A stretch of 64,000 nucleotides of DNA from contig NC_086386.1 of the NCBI RefSeq assembly GCF_036588685.1, forward strand, positions 7,038,117-7,102,116, read 5' to 3'. Positions 1 to 11,960 of this stretch are shown one piece after another (the stretch's first letter is position 1; the number at the start of each line of letters is the position of its first letter). The stretch is from Mytilus trossulus (Eukaryota > Mollusca > Bivalvia > Mytilida > Mytilidae). The translations under genes were made by a program, and so were the position numbers. Below the pieces are notes generated by a model that was given only the letters and a program-made list of their open reading frames with translations, was not told where the DNA came from and searched no databases.

Positions 1-1367
1 CTTAGAGATGAAATTACCCTATTAGCGCCTATGAACCCGTTCCAGCGCTCAGTAAATACCCTGTTACCTATTCGTTACCTATTCAGTATTAACCGAGCGC
101 TGCAACGGGTACATACGCGGTAAAAGGGTTGTTTCATCTCTAAGAACACATTGTTACCACCAGAAACATAGGCACAATTGAAAATCCTTATCTAAAAGGT
201 GCAATGTACAACACGTTTAATAAGTAAATAGGTTACGAATAGGTAACAGGGTATTAACCGAGCGCTGGAACGGGTAAATGCGCGCTAATAGGGTTATTTC
301 ATCTCTAAGAACACAATGTTACCACCAGAGATGTGGACACAATTGAAAATCCTTTTTCTGAAAGGTGCAATGTACAACAAACGTATTATAAGTGAATAGG
401 TAACGAAAAGGTAACGAAAAGGTAACGGGATATTAACCGAGCGCTCGAACAGGAACATGCACGCTAATAGGGTAATTTCATCTCTAAGAACACATTGTTA
501 CCACCAGAGTCGTGGACACAATTGAAAATCCTTTTCTAAAATGTGCAATGTACAATAAACGTATCATAAGTGAAAAGGTAACGAATAAGTAACAGGGTAT
601 TAACCGAGCACTGGAACAGGTACATGCGCGCTAATAGGGTCGTTTCATCTCTAGGAACACATTGTTACCACCAGAGAAAAATCATTTTCTAACAGGTGCA
701 ACGTATAAAAAAATGTATTATAAGCGAAAAGGTAACGAATAGGTAACAGGGTATTAACCGAGCGCTCGAACGGGTACATGCCCGCAAATAGGATCATTTC
801 ATCTCTAAAAACACATTGTTACCACCAGAGACATGGACACAATTGAAAATCCTTTTCTAAAAGGTGCAATGTACAACAAACGTATTATAAGTAAATAGGT
901 AACGAAATGTAACAGGGTATTAACCGAGCGCTGGAATGGGTACATGCGCTCTAATAGGGGTATTACATCTATAAGAACACATTATTACCACTAGAGATAT
1001 GAATTAAATAGAAAATCCTTTTCTCAAAGGTGCAACGTACAACAAACGTATCATAAGTGAATAGGTAACGAATAGGTAACAGGGTATTAACCGAGCGCTG
1101 GGACGGGTTCATGCGTGCTAATAGGGTATTTTCATCTCTAAGAACTTATTTTCACCACCAGAGACACGGACACAATTGAAAATTCCTTTCTAAAAGGTGC
1201 AACGTACAACAAACGTTTTATTTAAGTGAATAGGTAACGAATAGGTAACGAATAGGTAACAGGGTTTTAACTGAGCGCTGGAACGGGAACATGCGCGCTA
1301 ATAGGGTATTGTCATCTCTTAAAACACAATTTTACCACCAGAGACACGGACACAATTGAAAATTTTA
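1..1367. repeat. ~168-bp satellite array, left block
   Basis: About eight tandem copies of a unit of roughly 165-170 bp. The marker CATCTCTAAGAACAC recurs with changes near 135, 300, 479, 646, 800, 966, 1133 and 1313, a spacing of 154-180. Each unit has a conserved part (ending in the ACCGAGCGCTGGAACGGG region) and a short variable part made of one to three copies of GAATAGGTAAC, which explains the length changes. The array enters from the left edge of the window. I see no coding sequence in it. Confidence 0.9.
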
Positions 1368-2171
1368 AAATTTTTGATATTTTTCCTGTTTCCATGGTTA
1401 CGGCGGCCATTTTGAAAATTCCAACTTCAAAATCCAACTCTGCCTATGCCAGTTACCATTCCTGTAAAGTTTCATCCAGTTTGCTGAAAATTCTTATTTT
1501 TGAAATTTAGGACCTTTTTGCATTGTTTCCATGGTAACAAGACCTATTTTGGAAATTCCAACTTCAAATGCCACATCTACCACTGTTGCTCGTCATTACT
1601 GTGAAGTTTCATGAAGTTTTGAGCATTTGGAGAATTTTGAAAATTTTGGTGTTGTTTCCATAGCAACATAGTAGTTCCAATGATCGCCAAAATCATCCTA
1701 CACCTGTACATAGTGGGCACCTACATTGTTTTAAAATATGATGATTCTGAGTTGAAGCATATCCAAACAGTTCACCAAAAACCAAAAACTGATTTTTTTC
1801 AAAATTGTGCCGTTTCCATGGTAACAGCAGCCATATTAAACTATTTCATGCCATAATTAAAAAGGGGGAAGGATATTAAAAATCAAATAAGTAACGAATA
1901 GGTAACGAATAGGGAACAGGGAATAGGTAACGAATAGGTAACGAATAGGGAATAGGTAACGAATAGGCAACGAATAGGGAATAGGGAATAGGCAACGAAT
2001 AGGGAATAGGGAATAGGTAACGAATAGGCAACGAATAGGGAAAAGGGAATAGGTAACGAATAGGCAACGAATAGGGAATAGGGAATAGGTAACAAATAGG
2101 TAACGAATAGGGAATAGGGAATAGGTAACGAATAGGGAATAGGGAATAGGGAATAGGTAACCAACTTGACG
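1368..2171 (+). mobile_element. Fold-back element, left arm
   Basis: Left half of a large inverted repeat. 1368-1856 is unique-looking sequence with repeated 'CCATGGTTAC' / 'CCATGGTAAC' motifs; 1870-2157 is a minisatellite built from an 11-mer (GAATAGGTAAC or GAATAGGCAAC) and a 7-mer (GAATAGG); the arm ends with TAACCAACTTGACG. It matches 5341-6046 on the same strand and the reverse complement of 2172-2735. It lacks a 17-bp segment present in the other copies (5530-5546). It starts abruptly inside a satellite unit after 'AATTGAAAAT', so it was inserted into the satellite and is 5'-truncated relative to the 5225-6046 copy. Confidence 0.85.
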
Positions 2172-2735
2172 CGTCAAGTTGGTTACTTATTCCCTATTCA
2201 GTATTCGTTACCTATTCCCTATTCCCTATTCGTTACCTATTCCCTATTCGTTACCTATTCCCTATTCCATATTCGTTACCTATTCGTTACTTATTCCCTA
2301 TTCCCTATTCGTTACCTATTTGTTACCTATTTCCTATTCCCTATTCGTTCCCTATTCCCTATTCGTTACCTATTCGTTACTTATTTGATTTTTAATATCC
2401 TTCCCTCTTTTTAATTATGGCATGGAATGGTTTAATATGGCTGCCGTTACCATGGAAACGGCACAAATGTGAAAAAAAACAGTTTTGGGTTTTTGGTGAA
2501 CTGTTTGGATATGCTTCAACTCAGAATCATCATATTTTAAAACAATGTAGGTGTCCACTATATACAGGTGTTGGATGGTTTTGGTGATCATTGGAACTAC
2601 TATGTTGCCATGGAAACTGCACCAAAATTTTCAAAATTCTCAAAATGCTCAAAACTTCATGAAACTTCACAGTAATGATGAGCAACATTGGAAGATGTGG
2701 TATTTGAAGTTGGAATTTCCAAAATTGTTGTCAAT
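2172..2735 (-). mobile_element. Fold-back element, right arm
   Basis: Reverse complement of the left arm, beginning directly at the palindrome centre (2171/2172, core GACGCGTC) with no spacer. The minisatellite runs to about 2400 and the unique part to 2735. It carries most of the 17-bp segment found at 5530-5546, which the left arm lacks, so the two arms are not a simple inverted duplicate of each other. It stops where the Penelope-like fragment begins. Confidence 0.85.
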
Positions 2736-3194
2736 CAAGAAATCAAGCATCTTGATAATATCAGTTTCAGAGAATTTTTTTTAGAATCAGAGTGGTCTTT
2801 TACAAAGTAGGATTTATTCCTCCCTAAGACAAGATACTTATATCTACGTTGGCCATTCTTTTTTATGAAGCAAAGTAATACCAACTCTTTCAATTTTTCT
2901 TTCAGTTTTGAATGTGGAATACTTGTGTAAAGAGTAGAAAAGTCAAATGTTTTAATACTGTTACAAGATGAAAGAGAGTTAGATTGTATGTACTCTAAAA
3001 GATCTTTGGAATTTAAGTATCCACATCTGATTCACGCCACCTCTAGAATAGGCAGTTTCACAATAACGTTGAAGCCCGTCTTTGATTGCTGATAAAACAG
3101 ATGTTAATAATTTAGAAAGAGGTTTCGTGGAGCACTTGGAAGACCCAGCAATATACCGTTGTTTGTAAGGACAATTATATAGTTTAGGTATCAA
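2736..3194 (-). mobile_element. Penelope-like retroelement RT fragment
   Basis: Translation of the minus strand from 3194 downward gives a reverse transcriptase piece in two frames. 'KQRYIAGSSKCSTKPLSKLL' and 'YCETAYSRGGVNQMWILK' come first, then after a frameshift near 3005 'FDFSTLYTSIPHSKLK' and 'YLVLGRNKSYFVKDHSD'. FDFSTLYTSIP is RT motif A in the form typical of Penelope-like elements, which is where I have met this protein in bivalve genomes. Only the N-terminal part of the RT is present: no YxDD box, no GIY-YIG endonuclease. It is frameshifted and truncated, so a dead remnant sitting between the fold-back arm and the right satellite block. Confidence 0.8.
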
Positions 3195-3195
3195 C

Positions 3196-4610
3196 GTACA
3201 ACAAACGTATTATAAGTGAATTGGTAACGAATAGGTAACAGGGTATTAACCGAGCGCTGGAACGGGTACATGCGCGCTAATAGGGTCATTTCATCTCTTA
3301 GGACATATTATTACAATCAGAGATACGGACACAATTAAAAATCCTTTTCTAAAAGGTGCAACGTACAACAAACGTGTTATAAGTGAATAGGTAACGAATA
3401 GGTAACGAATAGGTAACAGGGTATTAACCGAGCGTTCACTTGGAACGGGTACATGCGCTCTAATAGAGTCATTTCATCTGTAAGAACACATTGTTACCAC
3501 CAGAGACATGAACACAATCTAAAAACGATTTATTTCAAGTTGCAACGTATACCCCGCTCATTAAAAGCGAATAAGAAACGAAAAGGCAACAGGGTATTAA
3601 CCGAGCACTGGAATGAATCCATACGCGCTTATAGGTATATTTCATCTATAAAAACACATTATTACCACCAGAGATATGAACTTAATTGAAAATCCTTTTC
3701 TAAAAGGTGCAACGTACAACAAACGTATTATAAGTGAATAGGTAACGAATATGTAACAGGGTATTAACCGAGCGCTGGAGCGGGTACATGTGCGCTACTA
3801 GGGTCATTACATCTGTAAGAACACATTGGTACCACCAGACACACGGACACAATAAAAAATCGTTTTCTTAAAGGTGCAATGTACAACAAACATATTATAA
3901 GTGAACAGGTAACGAATAGGTAACGAATAGGTTACAGGTTATTTACCGAGCGCTGGAACTGAACATGCGCGCTAATAGGGGTATTTCATCTCTAAGAACA
4001 CATTGTTACCACCAGAGACACGGACACAATTGAAAATCCTTTTCTAAAAGGTGCAACGTACAACAAACGAATTATAAGTGAATAGGTAACGAATAGGTAA
4101 CAGGGTATTAACCGAGCGCTGGAACGGGTACATACGCGCTAATAGGGTAATTTCATCTCTAAGAACACATTGTTACCAACAGAGACATGAACACAATTAA
4201 AAAACGATTTATTTCAAGGTGCAACGTATTACGCTCGGACTAAAAGCGAATAAGGAACGAATAAGTAACAGGGTATTATCCGAGCGCTGGAACGAGTCCA
4301 TACGCGCTTATATGTATATTTCATCTATAAGAACACATTATTACCACCAGAGATATGAACTTAATTGAAAATCCTTTTCTTAAAGGTGCAACGCACAACA
4401 AACGTATTAAAAGAGAATAAGTAACGAATATTTAACAGGGTATTATCCGAGCGCTGGAACGGGTACATATGCGCTTATAGAGTTATATCACCTCTAAGAA
4501 CCCAGATCTACCATCAGAGACAACAAAACAATTGAAAATCATCTTGTTTTAAAAGGTGCAACGTATGATACACGTATTATAAGCGAATTATAAGCGAGTG
4601 ATGGGACGAA
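3196..4610. repeat. ~168-bp satellite array, right block
   Basis: Same satellite as 1-1367, same orientation. Eight units with the CATCT marker near 3292, 3475, 3643, 3810, 3987, 4154, 4322 and 4489, most spacings 167-168. The block resumes at 'CAACGTACAAC', about 17 bp of unit sequence after the point where the left block stops, so the 1368-3194 insertion replaced only a short piece. Alternate units differ (for example the copies near 3540 and 4205 share 'AAAACGATTTATTTCAAG'), hinting at a higher-order dimer. Confidence 0.88.
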
Positions 4611-4639
4611 TTAAAAAGGTAATAGCATGCTCCAAAACG

Positions 4640-4975
4640 ATGTACACCCTGCTAACATGTTTAACCCCACCACATTATGTTAGTATGTGCCTGTCCCTAG
4701 ACAAGAGCCTGAAATTAAGTAGTTATCGTTTGTTTTTGTGTTACATATTTGTTTTCCGTTTATTTTTTTGTATATGAAATACGGCCGTCAGTTTTGTTGT
4801 CTGAATTGTTTGAGGTTGTCATGTCTGGGCCTTTTCTAGGTGACTACACGGTTTGGGCTATGCTCATTGTTGAAGGCCGTACAGTGAACTATAGTTGATA
4901 ATTTCTGTGTCATTTGGTCTATTGTGAAGTGTTGTGTCATTGGCAATTATACCACATCTTCTTTTTTATGCAAGC
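4640..4975 (+). repeat. Interspersed repeat family A (SINE-like)
   Basis: About 330 bp of a repeat that recurs in this window at 10545-10620 and 40797-40945 (plus) and at 14506-14677 and 19395-19565 (minus). Hallmarks are 'GGGCCTTTT...GACTA', 'CTCATTGTTGAAGGCCGTAC' and 'TTGGCAATTATACCACATCT' followed by a T-rich tail. I know this as a very common mussel repeat. It has no coding capacity. Confidence 0.75.
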
Positions 4976-5224
4976 GCTAACACAGTGATTTCATCCCATC
5001 GAACCAAGATCCATCTTCAAACATACGGACATAAAGCAGTTAAAAGGTAGAACGTATAAAAAACAAATAAGGAACAAATGCGTATCGAACATGAAGTAAA
5101 AGGATCGGTTGAGCACAAACCGTAAATAGTTCATAAAGAGGTCATTTTACCTCAACAAATTTAGAACTATTACCAGATATAAGAGTATTAACAACTAGAT
5201 TCGTAATTGCTAGAAATAACGGAT
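4976..5224. repeat. Degraded satellite tail
   Basis: Fragments such as 'GTGATTTCATCCCATC', 'ACGGACATAAAGCAGTTAAA' and 'AGGTAGAACGTATAAAAAAC' align in order with the satellite unit, but the sequence is heavily diverged. The family A copy at 4640-4975 therefore appears to sit inside the decaying edge of the array. Confidence 0.5.
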
Positions 5225-6046
5225 GGCACCCTTCCCCCTATTGCCAGGTGAGCGGCAGCCATTTTGACAATTTCAAAGTTAAAGAGAGCATCTAAAGATG
5301 TCTAGTAACATTTTTGCAAAGTTTTATAAAGTTTGAACATTTTGAAATTTTGGATATTTTTGCTGTTTCCATGGTTACGGCGGCCATTTTGAAAATTGGA
5401 AATTCAAAATCCAACTCTGCCTATGCCAGTAACCATTCCTGTAAAGTTCCATCCAGTTTGCTGAAAATTCTTATTTTTGAAATTTTTAACCTTTTTGCAT
5501 TGTTTCCATTGTAACAAGACCTATTTTGGATTGACAACAATTTTGGAAATTCCAACTCCAAAATGCCACATCTTCCAATGTTGTTCATCATTACTGTGAA
5601 GTTTCATGAAGTTTTGAGCATTTTGAAAATTTTGGTGCAGTTTCCATTGCAACATAGTAGTTCCAATGATCGCCAAAATCATCCAACACCTGATTTAGTG
5701 GGCACCTACATTGTTTTAAAATATGATAATTCTGAGTTGAAGCATATCCAAACAGTTCACCAAAAACCCAGAACAGATTGTTTTCACATTTGTGCCGTTT
5801 CCATGGTAACGGCAGCCATATTAAACCATTCCATGCCATAATTAAAAAGAGGGAAGGATATTAAAAATCAAATAAGTAACGAATAGGTAACGAATAGGGA
5901 ATAGGGAATAGGGAATAGGTAACGAATAGGGAATAGGGAATAGGTAACGAATAGGGAATAGGGAATAGGTAACGAATAGGTAACGAATAGGGAATAGGGA
6001 ATAGGTAACGAATAGGGAATAGGGAATAAGTAACCAACTTGACGCC
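5225..6046 (+). mobile_element. Fold-back monomer, single copy
   Basis: A single, longer copy of the arm at 1368-2171 in the same orientation. It extends about 100 bp further 5' than the left arm, has a 17-bp extra segment at 5530-5546, then the same unique region, the GAATAGGTAAC/GAATAGG minisatellite (5876-6030) and the terminal TAACCAACTTGACG ending at 6046. The sequence changes abruptly at 6047 into a LINE endonuclease reading frame, so 6046 is a true element end. No open reading frame of note; non-autonomous. Confidence 0.8.
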
Positions 6047-7165
6047 CATCTTCCCATCAATATAATGGTAGTGCTGTTGTTGATTATTGTATTGTTGGTA
6101 ATAATATGCTAAAAATGTAGGTTTTTTTACTGTAAAGGATTTTACCGTCCACTCTGATCACTGTCATATAAATGTATGTTTATCTTTAAATTTTTCTCAA
6201 GTACAACAAAAAGTTGGGAGACCAATACCTAAGGGTTTACATTGGGACAATGAGGTTCAAAAATGTTATATACAGAGATGATGTTATCAAAAGAAGTTGA
6301 ATCTAATGTAAAATCATTCTTAAGTAAAGACAGAGTACCACAAAGAAATGGGGTGGGTGAAGCCACCGAGGATTTAACAGATATATTCAACATTCTCGAT
6401 AAACTAAGAAGTCTTTTAAATCTTCCTAAGGGTAACAAAACGTAAACAAATCTAGTTGAGGGTTTGACAGCGAGTGTGAATCAATGTATCGTAATTTAAT
6501 CCAATCTTTTCGTTCACTCTCTAAGGGTTCTGTAAACGAAGAAAAGTTGAAGAAATATTATGGGCTAAAAAAAGCAGTTCAAAAAACTAGTACGAAAAAA
6601 AACCCACGACAGTATAAAGCAAAGATGCATGATTCCTTGCTGGAATTAGAAGACAAAAACCCCAAAGCCTATTGGGATATCATTAATAAATTTAAATATT
6701 AAGGACATGAGTGATCAGAGTTCCAATAACTATTAAATGTAGATTGTAGGGCAAAAAAATAACTATATTGCTGTTTTTTTATTTTTATTTTAGAAAAGCC
6801 TTTGACACAATCCGGAAGAATTTTCTGTTTTCTAAACTTTTTGAGCAAGGTATTAGTGGCAATATTTTCCATTTAATTAAAGATATGTACATATGTGTTA
6901 AATATTCAGTTAAACTAGATTCCGGACTGACTGACTGATTCCATACTCTCAAATGTTGGTGTTAAACAAGGGTGTAAACTGTGTCCCCTTCTTTTCAATT
7001 TATTTATGAATGACTTTCCAGGATACCTTGATAAAAAGTGTGATCCAGTAGATATAGGGAATACAAGCCTAAATTGTTTAATGTATGCAGATGACATAAT
7101 TTTAATGTCTCAAACCAAAGAAGGGCTACAAAATTGTTTATCCTCATTGGAATTTTATTGACAAA
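6047..7165 (+). pseudogene. Decayed LINE: endonuclease end plus reverse transcriptase
   Basis: Frameshifted remains of a non-LTR retrotransposon ORF2. 6050-6165 translates to the C-terminal part of an APE-type endonuclease ('VVDYCIVGNN' and the catalytic-type 'SDHCHINV'); 6200-6290 gives 'RPIPKGLHWDNEVQKC'; 6484-6702 is an open stretch with the basic linker ('KNPKAYWDIINKFKY'); 6795-7165 carries RT motifs 'KAFDTIRKNFLFSKL', 'GVKQGCKLCPLLFNLF' and the active-site 'YADDIILMS' (7084-7110). Several frameshifts and stops separate these pieces and part of the RT is missing. Order and motifs fit an APE-class LINE; the clade cannot be fixed by eye. Confidence 0.8.
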
Positions 7166-8480
7166 AATGATCCAAACTCTCCTTCTGAAGTATGGAACCT
7201 ATATATGTTTTTTAGTTTGACTGACAATAACTTGAGAGTTTGATCGACATTTAGTTCTGGAACACTGTTTGATACAACTATAGGAAGATTTGGATTGAGT
7301 TTGGTGGTTATTGTCGGAGATGTTTATGCGTAAGGGGCCAAAAAGGTGCCAACATAGGCATTTTCATGTTTCAGGAGAATAATTTATTTAGTTTAAACAG
7401 ATCTTAACTACAAACGTCAATATTGAGCTTGACCTTTTTTTTCATCGTTACTTTAAAACCACGGAAACGACATACACATGTATAGTGATATTTTTTTTTT
7501 CAACCAATAACTACAATTCCTGACTATTAAACGTGAAAATCATCGGCATCGAAAAAGACCTCAATCAGTAACAACATAATCAAATTTTAAAAGATAAGCT
7601 TGAAGGCTTCATGAGTTGTTATACGGAAACCATGGCAGCCACATACTATACTTTGCCATTTTACCAACCCGATTTTTCTTTTGAGAAACCCGTCGGAAAA
7701 TCAGTTGGTTGAACCATCCTTAGTTGAACTCGTCTAATAGACTCTAAAAACACCCAACAAAATAAAAACTTTTAAAAGACGGAAATTGTAGCGTACTCTC
7801 AGTTGACCAACATTAACCCTAGTTTGCCACCACGGAAACAAGTAAAAAAGTGCAAACTTACTTTTATTACGTATTCTATTCCACTAGATGTTAAATAAAG
7901 GTCCAATACTCAATTTATCAGCTTTCCTTTATGTTGTGTGTAATACCGATTTTAATGAAACGGTGAACGGACATGTTTTAACCAGCATGCCAAGTAGCGA
8001 GCAAATGTGTCTTATTTTAAAGTCGTGACCATGGAACCTGTAACAGGATATCAGTCTGGTTCGAACACAGTCAATTGATTATTTTAACAACTTTAAATGT
8101 GATATACCGATAAGGAGCCTATTGATGGGCAGAGTAATTACACTTGCAATTATGAATACAATAACACTGAACATAACAAATCGACATGTATTGTATCAAA
8201 TGTAGACCTTGGTGCTTTACGGATCATCAAAACAATTATAAAAATATGTAATGCCGTGTTTAAAACTCATAATTTGTTGACTATTAACAAAATTATGCAC
8301 CTGGATAAGTTTAAAATCACGGTTTTTTATTTTTATTTAAAAGTTATGTGTATTTTGTATTTTAAAGAGAATCAAACATTTTCTTTGATTTTGAAATTAT
8401 AATATGCTCTTCCCTGCTTGATGGAAAAATGAACTTACTGCTTTGTGTTAGGGTTTAATTTACTACAGTCCCCCTGAATT
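7166..8480. other. Intergenic AT-rich sequence
   Basis: No reading frame with recognisable protein content, no tandem repeat and no clear match to other repeats in this window. Confidence 0.6.
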
Positions 8481-8489
8481 GTCATTGCC

Positions 8490-9115
8490 CGGGTATGTCA
8501 AACAAACTAGATAATTATTAAATGTGGTTCAGTGGTTGTCGTTGGTTCGTGTCCGTCATGGTTTGTTTTTAGTAAATTATTTTGTAAAAAAATATAGGAC
8601 GTTAGTTTTCTCAATTGAATTGTTTCATATTTTTCATGAAGGGGCCTGTTGTAGCCCTTTCGGTATGGGCTTTTCTCATTCTTGAAGTGCGTATGGTTGC
8701 CTATAATCAAATCTATCTCATTTGAATTTCGGTTCATTTATATGTTTTGGAGTTTGATATGACGTCCACTAGCGGATCCAGAAATTTTCATAAGTTGGGG
8801 CCCGTTGACTGGCCCGTTCCGGTCATATTTCAGTGATTCCCTATATAGGCAACCAAATTTTTCCCAGAAAAGGGGGGCGGTCGACAACCGCAACCCCCTC
8901 CCCTTTAATCCGACTCTGACGCCCTTTTTCATTGAACATGTTGACCTAGTACACAATTTGTTTAGGGCCAAATAAAGCCCGCCTCCAGGTGTGGTATAGT
9001 CTCGCTATGTTGAAAACCCATCGGTGGTCTTTGGCTGTTTTAAAATCGGCTCTCTGGTCGGGTTGTTGTCTCTCTGACACATTCCCCAATTCCATTGTCA
9101 ATTTTATTTTTAACG
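8490..9115 (+). repeat. Mixed interspersed repeat fragments (A-, F- and E-like)
   Basis: 8640-8730 resembles family A ('GGTATGGGCTTTTCTCATTC'). 8765-8920 resembles the family F element seen at 45740-45890 ('GCGGATCCAGAAATTTTC', 'GGGCCCGTTGACTGGCC'). 8945-9110 matches family E, best seen at 23390-23545 ('TTTGTTTAGGGCC', 'CGCCTCCAGGTG', 'GGTCGGGTTGTTGTCTCT', 'GACACATTCCCC'). All are diverged; no gene here. Confidence 0.6.
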
Positions 9116-9669
9116 TATTTCTGATGGCACAGGTAATGAAGTCTTTAAAGCCGATGTTTGCCTTTGATAAATCATAGATGTTATACGTGTACCTCTATGG
9201 GTAAATTGATGACCTATTTCGTCCAAGTAGTAAAGAAATCACAAGATAATACAAATTGTTCTTCCTGCTGCGTGTTATTGTGTTATTACAAAAGTGGTAC
9301 ATGATCGTATCCCTCGGAATTTGAATCGTATTCGATACAATTTTCAATTTTAGCAACCTAGATCGTCATTTGTAAATTTAATTATGAATCTTAAAAAATA
9401 AAATTCGAAATCATAGGACAATGTAGGAGTCTGTAACATGTTAAAGTATATGATATTTTAGTGTTTTTTCTATGCCAACTGTCTTTGTTGACACTTTAAA
9501 ATGGGTACATTGGCGTTTTAAGGATTTATTTTAACTCTTCTGTTTAAATTATTAAGACACTTTACACATTCTCTTTTAATAAAGATGAATCATCATTTAA
9601 CATGTTTAAATATAGAATAAATAAAGATATCATAGATAACAGGAATAAAATTTTACACTTATTCGTTTC

Positions 9670-11960
9670 CACGGGTGTCATTCGGTTTATCGAGAGAAAT
9701 GATCGTGAAAGAATATCTAACGGCGGTCAAGTATTGAGAGACGATCGTAAAAGTTCTGGTAACGGATCGTGAAAGACATTTAATGTACATTCTTGTTCAG
9801 AATCTTTGAAAAAATCGCTTAATTTTCAAATCGTGGAACAAATCCGAACAAAAAAAATATGTCTGTCAAAATGGTTTAACTTCCTCAACATAACTGTAAA
9901 ATCAGATAGAGAAAATATGCAGTACTTTATGAAAAAACACAAAAGGCGCAATGCATGTCTATGAAATTAATTACAAATAACACGCCTTTTGTACCTATAA
10001 TGGTCATATTTCAGTTTATCGTGATATATTTGAAATCTCATCTTTGGTGTATCTGATAGTACAGTAAAATGAATGTATGTTCTTCTCTTAAAAGCATTAA
10101 TTTGTATATGAAAACCTTGAACTTGTTAAATATCCATCAAACTTGATCGTGAAAGATCAGGCAACGCATTATTTTGATCGTGAAAGATAAAGCGTGACCA
10201 GACTTATTACTAGTAATCAGAAATCAGTATTTCTTTTACCATTTGATGAACCTGCAACTGGTTGAAGCCTATAACTATTTTGATAAGGATGAACATTAAA
10301 GCCATTTATTTTTATTCAACACTTTACCTAGAAAGTTAAAAAAACAACAACTAAAAACGTCTCTAAATAAGTTTAAAAGATTCAGCTCTGAGAATCGGTC
10401 AAGTGCAATTCAGGCAGACCGACACTATTTAGCCAATAATATGGATATGCAACGTTTATACCAAAATAATATCCATCAAACAAAAAATTACAGCAAAACA
10501 GCATCATTCATGAGTAATTTTGTGCAACAGTACTTTCTTATGTTCTGTATATATATATATTATTTTGGTCTCTTGTGGATAGTTGTCTCTTTGGCAATCA
10601 TATCACATCTTCTTTTTTTTTTAATTAGGATTGTCAATGGTTCATACAAAGAGTGCAATGTCAGATGAACCATGCCATACAGATCTCTACAAATATCCCT
10701 TAGACCAAATAAATGTGTTCCGATCCTTACAATGCATTAGAAACTGACAAATGTAAAAGATATGCTTGGCCAATTAATTCGAAACATAAGGTCAAAAGTA
10801 TATGAACCCTGGCCGACAGCCAGACATAGACATTTTACTATCATTCAATATATCAAATACAATTGATGTCATCATCGTCATATATGAAACAGGCAGACAG
10901 ACATGTACACCATACACGAAATACCAGGGCGCTATAGCATACAGGTATTTATCCAAAAGGCTAAACAACATAAAACGAACATTGCCGAATGATGCATGCT
11001 AATGAGTTCGATGTTATTTGAAACCTTGCAGAAGTCGAAAATGTACACCTCACAATCATTACAACAGACAGTTATCCTAAAGCTTCACGAATCTGCGATA
11101 CGGACTTGACCACAAAAATGAATCTTCATCTGTGAAATAAGGCATAGTCGGGGTCAGATTAATCCTGTCTGACTGACATGTAATTTATAGGATCCAATAT
11201 ACAAAATGTGGGTATCCTATAACTCGTGATAAGTGAGTACTTCACATGACAATAAAAAGCTTCATCCTACATTCAACCAACTATTTTACATTTCATTTTC
11301 TGAAAATATTAATACTTTGAAAAGCTTAAACCTATTGAGGATGTTGACCTATGTAGCTTTTCTCAATTCCAAAAAAAATATTCATCATGATATAATTGAA
11401 GAATAATTTGAACGTCTTCGTAGCATCAGATCTTTCACGATCCTTTTCACGATCTTCAAAAATGCGGAACGTGATCTTTCACGATCCGAAAAATCAATTT
11501 TTGTTTAAATAGTTCTTTATTTACCAAGTTTCATATTATGTTCATACAAAATAACTATTAGAACTATTTCATTAATTCAAATAGAATGCCCTTATTCGTA
11601 TTAAAATTAGTTTTCTAGTCGAATTTGTGAAAAAATCATGTTTGTTTACATTTTTAAGTCATTGAAATGTCGAGAAGCAATCTGTCTTTGGTTGTTTTGT
11701 AATAACTATGTACTTTTAAAACTGGATATTCTCACATATTGATCATAATGTTGAACCATTTTGACAGACAGTTTTATTTTGTCGTAATTTTGTCTGTGTA
11801 ATTAATTAAATTAGAATATGTATTGACCTTTCATATGTCTTCTCGATTAAATGTCTTTCACGATCCGTTACCAGAACTTTCACGATCGTCTCTTAATACT
11901 TGACCGCCGTTAGATATTCTTTCACGATCATTTTTCTCGATAAACCGAATGACACCCGTG
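9670..11960. mobile_element. 2.29-kb TIR transposon, non-autonomous, CAC-ended
   Basis: Bounded by 115-bp terminal inverted repeats (9670-9784 and 11846-11960) with three mismatches by eye, starting CACGGGTGTC and ending GACACCCGTG. The flanks are an identical 5 bp, GTTTC (9665-9669 and 11961-11965), read as a target-site duplication. Inside the ends the motif GATCGTGAAAGA occurs exactly at 9701, 9765, 10145 and 10176, and as its complement at 11431, 11475, 11854 and 11918, with near copies at 9743, 11443 and 11875; these look like transposase-binding repeats. The interior has only short reading frames (10441-10668, 10802-11002) without transposase features, and a family A fragment near 10545-10620. 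A CAC terminus plus a 5-bp duplication is characteristic of the Transib/RAG-like superfamily, but that assignment is inference. Confidence 0.8.

Noticed and set aside
1857-2414. Several overlapping open frames of 60-106 codons on both strands made of repeats such as 'YLFVTYSLFPIR'
   Set aside because: They are translations of the GAATAGGTAAC/GAATAGG minisatellite in every frame; the same appears at 5842-6060. No start, domain or conservation argument supports them.
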